Assembly (NCBI GenBank): GCA_046706685.1
Contig: JBJKPE010000119.1
Location: 1-18,379 of the forward strand
From: JARRRD01 sp046706685
Lineage (GTDB): Bacteria; Nitrospirota; Thermodesulfovibrionia; Thermodesulfovibrionales; UBA6898
DNA length: 18,379 nucleotides
Reading direction: 5' to 3'
In this document: positions 1-7,335 of the stretch, in pieces
Numbering within the stretch: position 1 is the first letter of the stretch
How the letters are laid out: each line of letters begins with the position of its first letter
Notes under the pieces: generated by a model
Databases searched by the model: none
Told to the model about the DNA's origin: nothing
What the model saw: the letters and a program-made list of their open reading frames with translations, nothing else
Position numbers and translations under genes: made by a program

Positions 1-105
1 CGAGAGGGCGGACGTCGGGTGCCCGGAGCCGGCTTCGGAAGTCGATACAAGTATGTAGTAACGGATAAGCTTAGCCAATCGTTCCAAGTCATCTCTGTTT
101 GCCAT
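1..105 (-). CDS. Transketolase, N-terminal fragment (cut by window edge)
   Basis: Only the first 35 codons are present; the gene runs off the left edge. The visible peptide begins MANRDDLERLAKLIRYY and continues into the motif EAGSGHPTSALS. GSGHP is the conserved N-terminal thiamine-diphosphate region of transketolases, whose His takes part in cofactor and substrate handling. The family moves two-carbon ketol units between sugar phosphates in the non-oxidative pentose phosphate pathway, in the cytoplasm. The ATG is preceded by AGAGG at 5-nt spacing, a good ribosome binding site. A sigma70-like promoter lies about 190 bp upstream. Whether this is a full-length enzyme or the N-terminal half of a split transketolase cannot be told from this fragment. 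Confidence 0.85.
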   Translation of the reverse strand, partial: MANRDDLERLAKLIRYYILVSTSEAGSGHPTSALS

Positions 106-293
106 GGTATCCTCTTTCGTTAGTGCCGTTTTTCATATCACCCTGCGATCCGGCCTTGCGGCTGCATCGCACAATCTAAAAAGTCATCGGACAGCGTCCG
201 CGATTTCCCGGAATAAAGCGGAAACTTACAGCAAAAAAAAGCGATTTCCTGACAAGAAGGCAAGACACGGACGCCCGATATTTCTTTGCTAGA

Positions 294-321
294 ATTTTAT
301 CAGCTTCCCGACCAATGTCAA
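294..321 (-). promoter_or_regulatory. Sigma70-like promoter upstream of transketolase
   Basis: On the minus strand there is a perfect TTGACA (321 to 316), a 16-bp spacer and TAAAAT (299 to 294). The -35 box overlaps the TGA stop of the small membrane protein, so transketolase can be transcribed independently of the upstream genes. The predicted leader is about 180 nt. It contains a small perfect hairpin (CGGAC-AGC-GTCCG, 188-200), followed on the minus strand by a short T-run, which could be a weak attenuator. Assigned from consensus match only. Confidence 0.5.
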
Positions 322-569
322 ATCTTTTTTGGGCGCATCTTTCTCACCCGGCTGACTCCCCAGGCGACCATGCCTACACCGATAAGCATTGCAATCACCC
401 CAAGGAACAGGATGGGAAGGTACCAGAATAACAAAGACTGATCCGGCTCGCCAACTCTGGCCAAGACGGCCTCGCGAATGTATGCGGCGACAAACGCCAT
501 ACCCAGGATTGACAGGAGACTGCCGAGCGCCAGCAGCCCGTAAGCTAATATCTTCTTCCCGCGGCTCAC
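318..569 (-). CDS. Small two-helix membrane protein, function unknown
   Basis: An 83-residue protein not recognised as a named family. Two hydrophobic segments are clear, about residues 8-30 and 46-71. They are separated by a short polar loop containing RVGEPDQ, and the C-terminus is strongly basic (RVRKMRPKKI). A helical hairpin with the basic tail in the cytoplasm is the simplest reading. The start is GTG with GGAG 7 nt upstream, which supports real translation. The gene follows the unknown 354-aa protein by 89 bp and may be co-transcribed with it. Proteins of this size and shape are often accessory subunits or stress-related membrane peptides, but nothing here assigns a role. Confidence 0.65.
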   Translation of the reverse strand: MSRGKKILAYGLLALGSLLSILGMAFVAAYIREAVLARVGEPDQSLLFWYLPILFLGVIAMLIGVGMVAWGVSRVRKMRPKKI

Positions 570-658
570 GATTTGACTCCACTATTGAGAAGCTTCTTAC
601 CCCGTCCACGGCGGGCGTGAACGTACCCTCCCTGCGGAAGCAGGAAGTGTGGCGCGGC

Positions 659-1723
659 TTATTCGAAGAATCTTTCTTTAACTCTCTGGCGCAGAAAGGC
701 CGCAACTTCAGCATCGTTTCCGCCTTTCCACACACCGGCCACATCGTCTCTAAACCCTCTTGCCTTTGCGTACGCATCGATCCTGGTTCTCTCCAGCAAA
801 GACCAGTCTCTGGACCCGACGAACTGACGGAGGGCTGTCGAAAACCCCGGAAAGATCTCTTTCCTGATGCCTTCAAGAAACACGGCGTAGACGGTCAACA
901 GGTAGTCGTCCTTTCCCTCTATTACAGCTTTCAGAGGTCCCATATCGGATGTGTCTGCCAGAAGGTCCTTAATACCTCTCAGATAGAGCTCAGTATTTTT
1001 GTCGAATCCATGGCGGAGCATCCCGCCCCACTCCTCCCAGTGATCGTCCTCAAAGGCCTCTCCAATCTCATGCAGCACAAAGAGATCGGATATCCTGCGG
1101 CCGATTCTGTCGATCCCTGCGGCAAACCCTTCGGATACCGGATCGTTTTTGCCGATTCCGAACCGAAGGAACATCTCTTCAGTCGAATCCTTGTGCCGGA
1201 CTGACCTCATCGTCTGGAACTTGTCCCACAGCATCGTCCTCAGAACGTCCAGTCTCAGGTATATGCACCTGCCCTGAAGCATCGAAGGATACGCTGAAAG
1301 ATCCCGGCAGATTTCCCTCCCCGTGTAATAGACGCGGTAGTCATAGAGTTCTCTTGCCGAAGCCAGGCGGGCGACAAAAAATGTGGGCTTGCCCATAATG
1401 CCATAGCCGCACCCGCAAACGAGTCCTGAAGCTTCCAGAAGTGCGTTCAGTCCGTTGACGTCAAACGGGTCATAGGACGCCCCGTCGACCACTATTCCAT
1501 GCAGCTCCTCCGATTCAAGGTCGCACCAGCGGGCCTCCCTTTCCTGTATCCATGCGCTGATCTTTTCCACCGCGACTGTTTCCCACGGCGGCAGGGAATG
1601 TTCGTTGAGATAAAGCTCCCTCATTCTCATAAGAAGACCGCATATGGAGAAATTCCCCCAGGATTTGGAATCGGAAATATTGCAATTGAGCTTCACCTGT
1701 TCTATGAAGTGCCCCAGATCCAT
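659..1723 (-). CDS. Conserved hypothetical protein, possibly Sfum_1244 family
   Basis: A 354-residue soluble protein with no signal peptide and no membrane segment. It resembles the uncharacterised Sfum_1244 family (named from Syntrophobacter fumaroxidans), as judged from memory of overall sequence style rather than a search. Possible functional features are an acidic-histidine cluster, HEIGEAFEDDH at about residues 218-228, which could bind metal, and a cysteine pair in VCGCGYG near 102-106. The N-terminal third has an acidic stretch around DLESEEL. The ATG start has only a weak AGG directly before it, so an internal start is possible. It lies 52 bp after carbamate kinase in the same orientation and is probably the distal part of that operon. 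No reaction can be assigned. Confidence 0.7.
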   Translation of the reverse strand: MDLGHFIEQVKLNCNISDSKSWGNFSICGLLMRMRELYLNEHSLPPWETVAVEKISAWIQEREARWCDLESEELHGIVVDGASYDPFDVNGLNALLEASGLVCGCGYGIMGKPTFFVARLASARELYDYRVYYTGREICRDLSAYPSMLQGRCIYLRLDVLRTMLWDKFQTMRSVRHKDSTEEMFLRFGIGKNDPVSEGFAAGIDRIGRRISDLFVLHEIGEAFEDDHWEEWGGMLRHGFDKNTELYLRGIKDLLADTSDMGPLKAVIEGKDDYLLTVYAVFLEGIRKEIFPGFSTALRQFVGSRDWSLLERTRIDAYAKARGFRDDVAGVWKGGNDAEVAAFLRQRVKERFFE

Positions 1724-1775
1724 CCTGTACTAAGATAAAACGCCGCAAATTCAAAAGACAAGACAACGCCTGCAA

Positions 1776-2723
1776 TCAGGAATAAATTCTCGTCCCTGTC
1801 TTTCCCTCCATCGCGGCACCTATCAGCTCCGGACTGGTGATGATCACCTCTTTCCCCCCGGCTTCGAGAAACTCTATTGCCGCCTCAATCTTCGGTCCCA
1901 TGCTTCCGGGGGGGAAATGTCCCTGGCGGTAATAAATCTTCATGTCGTCGAGGCTGACTTCCCTCAGCCCCCTCTGATCCCTCTTGCCGTAGTTTAGATA
2001 AACCATATCCACCTGGGTAAGGTTGACTATGGACACTGCCCCTGTTTCTCTCGCAAGCGCGCTGGTGGCGAGATCCTTGTCAATAACCGCTTCCACCCCC
2101 TGCAGGCTGCCGTCAACTTCCGCCACCGGGACCCCGCCCCCGCCGACAGCAATAACGACCACCCCGATGTCGGCCAGGTGCTTTATCACACGTGATTCTA
2201 TGATCTTCAGCGGCCGCGGAGAAGGCACAACCCTCCGGTATCCTCTCCCGCTGTCCTCAACCATTCTCCACCCCCTGCTTTCTTCCAGAAGTTCTGCATC
2301 CCCGGCGGGATAAAAAGGCCCTATCGGCTTGTCCGGTCGCCTGAAAGCGTCGTCATCCCTGTCGACAACCACCTGGGTAATAACTGTCACCACGTCTCTG
2401 ACAAGGTCGATCTTCTTCAGGTGGTTGTAAAGAGTCTGCTGGATCATGAAGCCTATCCCGCCCTCGGAGTCGGCGTCGCATATATAAAGTGGCATGGGGG
2501 GTACGGTATTCCTAGCCGCCTCGTTTCGGATCATGATATTGCCGACGATGGGACCGTTGCCGTGAGTAATTACAATCCTGCAGCCGTCGTTGATCATCCG
2601 GGATATCTGCTTCACACACTCGCCGGTATGTGCAAATTGCTCTTCTATCGTCCCGCTCTCGCCCCTCTTTATCAGGGCATTTCCGCCAAGGGAAACGATG
2701 CACAGCCGGGAAGGCCCGCCCAC
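1776..2723 (-). CDS. arcC: Carbamate kinase
   Basis: The enzyme interconverts carbamoyl phosphate plus ADP with carbamate plus ATP, in the cytoplasm. In fermenting or syntrophic cells it usually runs toward ATP. Family hallmarks appear in order: VSLGGNAL near the N-terminus, THGNGPIVGN, the PLYICDADSEGGIG loop, a glycine-rich AVGGGGVPV segment, AVIDKDLATS, and a C-terminal FPPGSMGPKIEAA followed by a TSPE motif. From the GTG at 2723 the length is 315 residues, normal for the family. I prefer this GTG: it lies 4 bases after the upstream stop with GGGAAGG upstream, whereas the longer frame would begin at a TTG (2765) inside the previous gene and add 14 non-conserved residues. No carbamoyltransferase or arginine deiminase gene is in the window. 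Confidence 0.92.
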   Translation of the reverse strand: MGGPSRLCIVSLGGNALIKRGESGTIEEQFAHTGECVKQISRMINDGCRIVITHGNGPIVGNIMIRNEAARNTVPPMPLYICDADSEGGIGFMIQQTLYNHLKKIDLVRDVVTVITQVVVDRDDDAFRRPDKPIGPFYPAGDAELLEESRGWRMVEDSGRGYRRVVPSPRPLKIIESRVIKHLADIGVVVIAVGGGGVPVAEVDGSLQGVEAVIDKDLATSALARETGAVSIVNLTQVDMVYLNYGKRDQRGLREVSLDDMKIYYRQGHFPPGSMGPKIEAAIEFLEAGGKEVIITSPELIGAAMEGKTGTRIYS

Positions 2724-2727
2724 CTCT

Positions 2728-4071
2728 TCAGTGCCTTCCCGCTGTCTGGTCAAGACTGTCCGCAAACCCCTCTATACATCCACGGAGCTCGTTTCCATCG
2801 ACCTCTTCTATGTCATATCTCACCCTCATCACGCTTTTTCTGATGCCAAGCAGGCGTCCCAGGTCCACTGGCGTTGCAACAAGGACTAAATCGCAGGGAA
2901 CGTTTTCTATTGTCTCCCTCAGTTCCTCTATCTGGACCGGAGCATAACCTGTGGCGGGCAGCAGGTCTCCGATATGCGGATAATTCCGGAAGGTTTCCCG
3001 GATAGAACCTACAGCGTAATGACGTGGATCGATAATCTCTGAGGCCTGGAACTGCCTGGCAGCGAGATAGCCGGCGCCGTATGACATACCGCCGTGCGTC
3101 AGGGTCGGTCCGTCTTCCACCACAAGGACCTTCTTCCCTCTTACAGCGGCCGGATCATCCACAGTGATCCGCGACGCAGTGTGCACTATAACGGCTGCGT
3201 TATTGACCGCTCTGACGTTCTTTTCCACGATCTCCACCTTCTCCCTATCGGCGGTATCGACCTTGTTGATTATGGCGACATCCGCCCTCCTCAGATTCGC
3301 CTCCCCGGGGTGATAGAGCATCTCGTGTCCGGCCCTGTGAGGGTCCAGTACCACGGTCTCAAGGTCCGGCCTGATAAATGGCAGGTCATTATTCCCGCCG
3401 TCCCAGACTATGATCTCCGCCTCTTTTTCAACACTCTTCACTATCGCCTGATAATCAACACCGGCATAAACTACAACCCCTTCGGCCAGGAGAGGCTCGT
3501 ATTCTTCCCTCTCCTCTATCGTACAGTTCTGTCTGTCCAGATCTCCCGGCTTTTCGAATCTCTGGACCCTCTCCCGGAGCAGATCGCAGTATGGCATGGG
3601 GTGCCTGATGGCCGCGGGGTTCAACCCCTTAGCCTTCAGTATCCGCAGTATGTACCGTGTAACGCCGCTCTTCCCGCAGCCTGTCCTGACAGCGCAGACT
3701 GAGATAACCGGCAGGGCGGATTCGATCATGGTCTTCCCGGCCCCGAGCAAAACGAAGTCCGCACCGAGAGCGATGCAGAGAGAAGCCTTGTGCATGACAT
3801 CCTCATGAGATACGTCGCTGTATGCAAAAACGACCTGGTCAATGGAGTACTCCGGGATAAGTGCGTTCAGCGTCTCCTCAGGATAGATGGGTATTCCCTG
3901 CGGATAGAGAGGACCCGCCAGTTCCGCAGGATAGGTCCTGCCCTCTATGAATGGGATCTGAGCCGCCGTGAAGGCCTTTACGTCGTAAAGTTCATTGCCT
4001 CTGTAAAAGACGTTGAAATTGTGAAAATCCCTGCCGGCCGCCCCCATTATGATCACCCTCTGCCTTTTCAT
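2728..4071 (-). CDS. COG2403 P-loop protein, cyclic 2,3-diphosphoglycerate synthetase-like
   Basis: A 447-residue cytoplasmic protein with a Rossmann-like N-terminal part (RVIIMGAAGRDFHNFNVFYR), then a P-loop (VRTGCGKSGVTR, about 128-139). A Walker B-like IIVWDGGNND follows at 220-229 and a G4-type NKVD at 269-272. This arrangement matches the family of archaeal cyclic 2,3-diphosphoglycerate synthetase and the larger group of bacterial predicted GTPases in COG2403. The archaeal enzyme closes an intramolecular phosphoanhydride using ATP; most bacterial members have no proven activity, so the true substrate is unknown. Its start overlaps the aminotransferase stop by ATGA, and carbamate kinase begins just after its own stop. 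That tight coupling suggests it works in the same pathway, perhaps on a phosphorylated or carbamoylated intermediate. Confidence 0.8.
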   Translation of the reverse strand: MKRQRVIIMGAAGRDFHNFNVFYRGNELYDVKAFTAAQIPFIEGRTYPAELAGPLYPQGIPIYPEETLNALIPEYSIDQVVFAYSDVSHEDVMHKASLCIALGADFVLLGAGKTMIESALPVISVCAVRTGCGKSGVTRYILRILKAKGLNPAAIRHPMPYCDLLRERVQRFEKPGDLDRQNCTIEEREEYEPLLAEGVVVYAGVDYQAIVKSVEKEAEIIVWDGGNNDLPFIRPDLETVVLDPHRAGHEMLYHPGEANLRRADVAIINKVDTADREKVEIVEKNVRAVNNAAVIVHTASRITVDDPAAVRGKKVLVVEDGPTLTHGGMSYGAGYLAARQFQASEIIDPRHYAVGSIRETFRNYPHIGDLLPATGYAPVQIEELRETIENVPCDLVLVATPVDLGRLLGIRKSVMRVRYDIEEVDGNELRGCIEGFADSLDQTAGRH

Positions 4072-5357
4072 ACTGAACCGCCGCCCGTAACAGTGATCGC
4101 CTCATCCAGTATATCCAGCCCCCTGGCCATCTCCTCCCTCGTGACCGGCAGAGGCGGAGCAAGCCTGATGATGTTCTTGTCCACGCCGCACTCAAGCAGC
4201 ACCAGTCCCTTGCCAAGACAGTGTTTCAGTATCCTTTTAAGCCCTTCGGTATCAGGTTGTCCGTCCTTCCCCACGAATTCTATACCTATCATCAGGCCGA
4301 GACCTCTGACGTCGCCTATGCTCTCATGCTCTTCTTTCATTTCCCTTAACCGTCCGAGCGCAAACTCCCCCACGGAGGCCGCATGGGCAAGAAGTCCCTC
4401 CCGCTCGATGGCCTCTATGGTAGCCAGTGCGCTCGCACAGGAGACAGGATTGCCCCCGAAGGTAGTCCCGTGGGCGCCGGGGGACCACTCCCTCATGATC
4501 TCCTTCCTGGACACTATGGCGCTGAGCGGCATGCCCGAGGCGATCCCCTTGGCAATGGTCATAATGTCAGGCACGACTCCGAAGTGCTCGGAGGCGAACC
4601 ATTTGGCCGTTCTCCCCATACCGGCCTGGACCTCATCGAAGACAAGGAGGATGTCATGCCTGTCGCATATCTCTCTCAGCCGGCCGAGAAACCCACGGGG
4701 CGGGACCACATACCCGCCTTCCCCGAGCACCGGCTCTATGATCATGCAGGCGACCTCCTCCACAGGGACGAGGTGCTTGAAAAGCCTCTCGAGGTGTTCG
4801 AGACAGTCCATGTGGCAGCTCCCGGCCTTCTGGCCGAAAAAACAGCGGAAGCAGTATGGATAAGGAGAGTGGTATATCGAGGGGACAAACGGCTGATAGC
4901 GTTTCCGGTATCTGATATTCGATGTCGTAAGGCTCATGGCGCCGAAGGTCCGGCCGTGAAACCCTCCCGTAAAGGCTACTACGCCCTGTTTTCGAGTGTA
5001 AAACCTGGCAAGCTTGATGGCGCCTTCCACCGCCTCGGCGCCCGAGTTCCCGTAGAAAAACATATCCAGCCCGGGGGGCGTCACTTTCCCCAGCTTTTCC
5101 GAAAGCGCCACGAGAGGCTCGTAGTGGAAGATACACCCGGAATGGATGAAAGCCCCGGCCTGTTTCTTTATCGCTTCCATCACCAGTGGATGGTTATGGC
5201 CTATATTCGTCGTAGCAAGCCCTGAAGTGAAGTCCATAAAGCGCCTGCCGTTCTCGTCTTCCACGTATATCCCGGACGCCTTCTTCACCACAATGTCCGT
5301 ATGGATGATAAGGGCGCTGGTCAGAACCTCCTTTGCCCTTGAAACAACATCACTCAT
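4068..5357 (-). CDS. Class III PLP-dependent aminotransferase (4-aminobutyrate/ornithine type)
   Basis: A 429-residue fold-type I enzyme that moves an amino group, usually the omega-amino group of 4-aminobutyrate, ornithine, acetylornithine or a diamine, to a 2-oxo acid. Visible elements are GNSGAEA (103-109) for cofactor phosphate, GGFHGRT, the DEVQAG segment with the pyridine-binding Asp near 241, and the Schiff-base Lys near 270 in TIAKGIASGMPLSA. A four-Cys patch, CFRCFFG followed by SCHMDC (169-185), occurs in some archaeal-like members and might hold a metal or be structural. The ATG has AAGGAG 8 nt upstream. With the neighbouring aldehyde dehydrogenase it could convert an omega-amino acid to a semialdehyde and then a carboxylate. 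The exact substrate cannot be read from the sequence, so no gene symbol is given. Confidence 0.88.
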   Translation of the reverse strand: MSDVVSRAKEVLTSALIIHTDIVVKKASGIYVEDENGRRFMDFTSGLATTNIGHNHPLVMEAIKKQAGAFIHSGCIFHYEPLVALSEKLGKVTPPGLDMFFYGNSGAEAVEGAIKLARFYTRKQGVVAFTGGFHGRTFGAMSLTTSNIRYRKRYQPFVPSIYHSPYPYCFRCFFGQKAGSCHMDCLEHLERLFKHLVPVEEVACMIIEPVLGEGGYVVPPRGFLGRLREICDRHDILLVFDEVQAGMGRTAKWFASEHFGVVPDIMTIAKGIASGMPLSAIVSRKEIMREWSPGAHGTTFGGNPVSCASALATIEAIEREGLLAHAASVGEFALGRLREMKEEHESIGDVRGLGLMIGIEFVGKDGQPDTEGLKRILKHCLGKGLVLLECGVDKNIIRLAPPLPVTREEMARGLDILDEAITVTGGGSV

Positions 5358-5433
5358 GGCATTCGCTCCTTCTTCCTTTAAGCACTGAGGTTCGAGGTCT
5401 CAGGCGGACCTTAAGTCAACATTGACCTTAGCC

Positions 5434-6924
5434 TTACCTGTCTATCTGCGCCTTCTGAAGGCGGCCACTAAAGTCCCGGTAGACAACTTTCCACTTTGTA
5501 AACATATCCAGGGCTCCCCCTCTTCCGCCGGCCTCCCTGTATCCAAAGCCGCTCTTCTTTGTGCCTCCGAAAGGCAGCTGTATTTCGGCGCCGATAGTGG
5601 AGGAGTTTATATAAACAATGCCGGTATTCAGTTCCCTTTCCGCAACGGCGGATTTATTAACGTCCCTGGTATAAATGGCAGAAACGAGGCCATACCTGGT
5701 GCCGTTAACTATGCCTATCGCATCTTCGAGCCCCTCCGCCTTTATCACGGATACCACCGGTCCGAATATCTCCTCCTGTGCTATCCTCATCTGCGGCAGC
5801 ACTTCGGCGAAGACCGTTGGTTCTATGAAATACCCGGCGGCGCAGTCACCCTCCCGGCAGGCCTTGCCGCCGGTCGCAAGCCTGGCCCCTTCATCCCGGC
5901 CTATGTCTATGTATTTCAGTACCTTCTCCATCTGAGACTGATTTATCAATGGCCCCACATCGGTCTGCTTGTCCAGGCCGTTGCCCAGTCTGAGTTTCTT
6001 CGCCGCACCGCTGAACATATCCAGAAATTTGTCATATACCGCCCGGTGGACAACAATACGGCTGGACGCCGTGCAGCGCTGACCCGTCGTACCGAAGCCG
6101 CCCCATACCGCGCCTTCCACGGCAAGTTCGAGGTCCGCGTCGTCCATAACGATGATGGCGTTTTTACCGCCCATCTCGCAGGATATCTTCGTCCCCCGCG
6201 AGGCGCACATCCCTGCGAGCTTCTCCCCCACAGCGGTAGACCCAGTAAAGGAAACGCCGTCTATGCCCGGGTGAGACGCAAGATATTCTCCCGTCTCTTC
6301 ACCCCTTCCGTTCACAAAGTTCAGCACGCCTTTGGGAAGGCCTGATTCATGAAATATTTCAACAAGCTTCGATGCGCACACTGGAGTGTAGCTGCTTGGC
6401 TTAAAAACCACCGTATTGCCGGAGACAAGCGCCGGCATTATCTTCCAGCCGGGTATGGCAAGAGGAAAATTCCAGGGCGTTATCAGTGCACATACGCCTA
6501 CAGGAACACGCAGGGACTTGCAGTCCTTATCAGGCAGCTCGGAAGGTATCGTCTCCCCAGCCAGCCTCCTCCCCTCCCCTGCCATGTAATAGCCCATGTC
6601 GATAGCCTCCTGCACGTCACCGAGGGTCTCCTTCAGGATCTTCCCCATTTCCCTGGTCATGAGCTCCCCCAACTCCTCTTTTCTCCTCACGAGCGCCTCC
6701 GCAGCCCTGAAAATGATCTCTCCCCTCTTGGGTGCCGGTGTCAGGCTCCATCCTCTGAAAGCATTCCTCGCAGCCTCCACCGCCTTATCGACATCTTCCC
6801 TGCCGGACTTGCTCACGACTCCGACGACCTCGGCGGTATCGGCCGGATTGATACTCCGGAAGGTTTCTCCACTCAGGGAATCCTGCCATTTCCCGTCGAT
6901 GAAGTTCCTTGCCGTCTCTCGCAT
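5434..6924 (-). CDS. NAD(P)-dependent aldehyde dehydrogenase (semialdehyde type)
   Basis: A 496-residue member of the ALDH superfamily, which oxidises an aldehyde to a carboxylate with NAD(P)+. Catalytic features are complete: Asn152 in TPWNFP, Lys175 in FKPSSYTP, Glu250 in CEMGGKN, the nucleophile Cys284 in GQRCTAS, and Glu385 in EEIFGPVV. The FTGST nucleotide loop is near 226-230. The Ser-Ser after the FKP motif, instead of an Ala-Glu pair, is compatible with NADP use, but this is only suggestive. Overall it looks like succinate-semialdehyde or 2-oxoglutarate-semialdehyde dehydrogenases. It is the first gene of the minus-strand operon, has a strong ribosome binding site (AAAGGAGG, 6 nt before ATG), and lies 76 bp before the aminotransferase, fitting a transaminate-then-oxidise sequence. 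Confidence 0.9.
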   Translation of the reverse strand: MRETARNFIDGKWQDSLSGETFRSINPADTAEVVGVVSKSGREDVDKAVEAARNAFRGWSLTPAPKRGEIIFRAAEALVRRKEELGELMTREMGKILKETLGDVQEAIDMGYYMAGEGRRLAGETIPSELPDKDCKSLRVPVGVCALITPWNFPLAIPGWKIMPALVSGNTVVFKPSSYTPVCASKLVEIFHESGLPKGVLNFVNGRGEETGEYLASHPGIDGVSFTGSTAVGEKLAGMCASRGTKISCEMGGKNAIIVMDDADLELAVEGAVWGGFGTTGQRCTASSRIVVHRAVYDKFLDMFSGAAKKLRLGNGLDKQTDVGPLINQSQMEKVLKYIDIGRDEGARLATGGKACREGDCAAGYFIEPTVFAEVLPQMRIAQEEIFGPVVSVIKAEGLEDAIGIVNGTRYGLVSAIYTRDVNKSAVAERELNTGIVYINSSTIGAEIQLPFGGTKKSGFGYREAGGRGGALDMFTKWKVVYRDFSGRLQKAQIDR

Positions 6925-6954
6925 AAGCTGCCTCCTTTAGAATTGCATCGGGCG

Positions 6955-6990
6955 GAAGAGCGAAAAAAATCAGTAAAAATAACGCTCTTC
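6955..6990 (-). promoter_or_regulatory. 8-bp inverted repeat with A/T-rich loop in the aldehyde dehydrogenase leader
   Basis: GAAGAGCG at 6955-6962 is repeated inverted as CGCTCTTC at 6983-6990, separated by 20 bp of almost pure A/T. In the minus-strand mRNA it would form a stem-loop starting at the predicted 5' end and ending about 20 nt before the Shine-Dalgarno. As DNA it is a dyad with half-site centres 28 bp apart. It could be an operator for a dimeric regulator or an mRNA-stabilising hairpin. Confidence 0.45.
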
Positions 6991-6997
6991 ACTTCCA

Positions 6998-7026
6998 ATT
7001 CTCCCGCAACCCCGGGAGGTTGTCAA
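6998..7026 (-). promoter_or_regulatory. Candidate sigma70 promoter for the aldehyde dehydrogenase operon
   Basis: Minus strand: TTGACA (7026 to 7021), 17-bp spacer, GAGAAT (7003 to 6998). The -35 box is perfect and the -10 is 4 of 6. The start would be near 6991, right at the edge of the 6955-6990 inverted repeat. The spacer contains the CAACC/GGTTG palindrome at 7008-7023. Confidence 0.45.
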
Positions 7027-7067
7027 GGAACGGTTCCCCCGGGAATGCAGTTGGGACCTGAAAGCCA

Positions 7068-7097
7068 TTGACAATTTCGCCGCTGTTTCCATATAGT
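7068..7097 (+). promoter_or_regulatory. Sigma70 promoter P1 of the efflux operon
   Basis: TTGACA at 7068-7073, 18-bp spacer, TATAGT at 7092-7097. One of the best promoter matches in the window. It points toward the efflux genes, with the predicted start near 7104. Confidence 0.55.
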
Positions 7098-7107
7098 AAA
7101 AATGTAA

Positions 7108-7119
7108 GTGAGCGCTAAC
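7108..7119 (+). promoter_or_regulatory. LacI/GalR-like operator candidate
   Basis: GTGAGCGCTAAC is an imperfect palindrome around AGCGCT and follows the GTnAGCGCTnAC pattern of LacI-family operators. Its centre falls about +10 relative to the start predicted from the 7068-7097 promoter, where lac O1 lies. No regulator gene is in the window, so the bound protein is unknown. Confidence 0.3.
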
Positions 7120-7149
7120 ATAATGACACGACGAGCGGAGTTCCCGCCC

Positions 7150-7178
7150 TTGACTATGACGCAGCGGCTTCACATAAT
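7150..7178 (+). promoter_or_regulatory. Sigma70 promoter P2 of the efflux operon
   Basis: TTGACT at 7150-7155, a 17-bp spacer and CATAAT at 7173-7178, each box 5 of 6. It lies 81 bp downstream of P1 in the same orientation, beyond the operator candidate, so it could give operator-independent basal transcription. Confidence 0.45.
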
Positions 7179-7306
7179 AAAATTTCGTCAGGTTGGGGCC
7201 GGCTCTGACTAACAGAGGCTTTATCCTGCAATTGCATAAGAAACTTCGGAAAGGGCGGATGCGCGGTAAAAGGTCCATATCATGCGCGGCGGTGCAAAAG
7301 TGCATC

Positions 7307-7335
7307 GGTTCCTCTGAATACGTTGTTCAGGAACC
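7307..7335 (+). promoter_or_regulatory. Bulged stem-loop in the efflux operon leader
   Basis: GGTTCC-(TC)-TGAA pairs with TTCAGGAACC around a 7-nt loop, giving a 10-bp stem with a 2-nt bulge. It lies between both plus promoters and the first ATG. No T-run follows, so it is not an ordinary terminator. It may be a leader structure or protein-binding hairpin. Confidence 0.35.

Noticed and set aside
389..1204. Long open frame on the plus strand (271 codons)
   Set aside because: It is antisense to the 354-aa protein and the small membrane protein, both of which have better start sites; its composition (many Arg, Pro, Ser) is typical of an antisense shadow.
2724..2765. N-terminal extension of carbamate kinase starting at TTG 2765
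   Set aside because: It would overlap the previous gene by 38 bp, starts with a rare TTG and adds 14 non-conserved residues; GTG 2723 fits better.
4383..5225. Long plus-strand frame opposite the aminotransferase
   Set aside because: The minus strand encodes a complete aminotransferase with all motifs; the plus frame shows no domain and no ribosome binding site.
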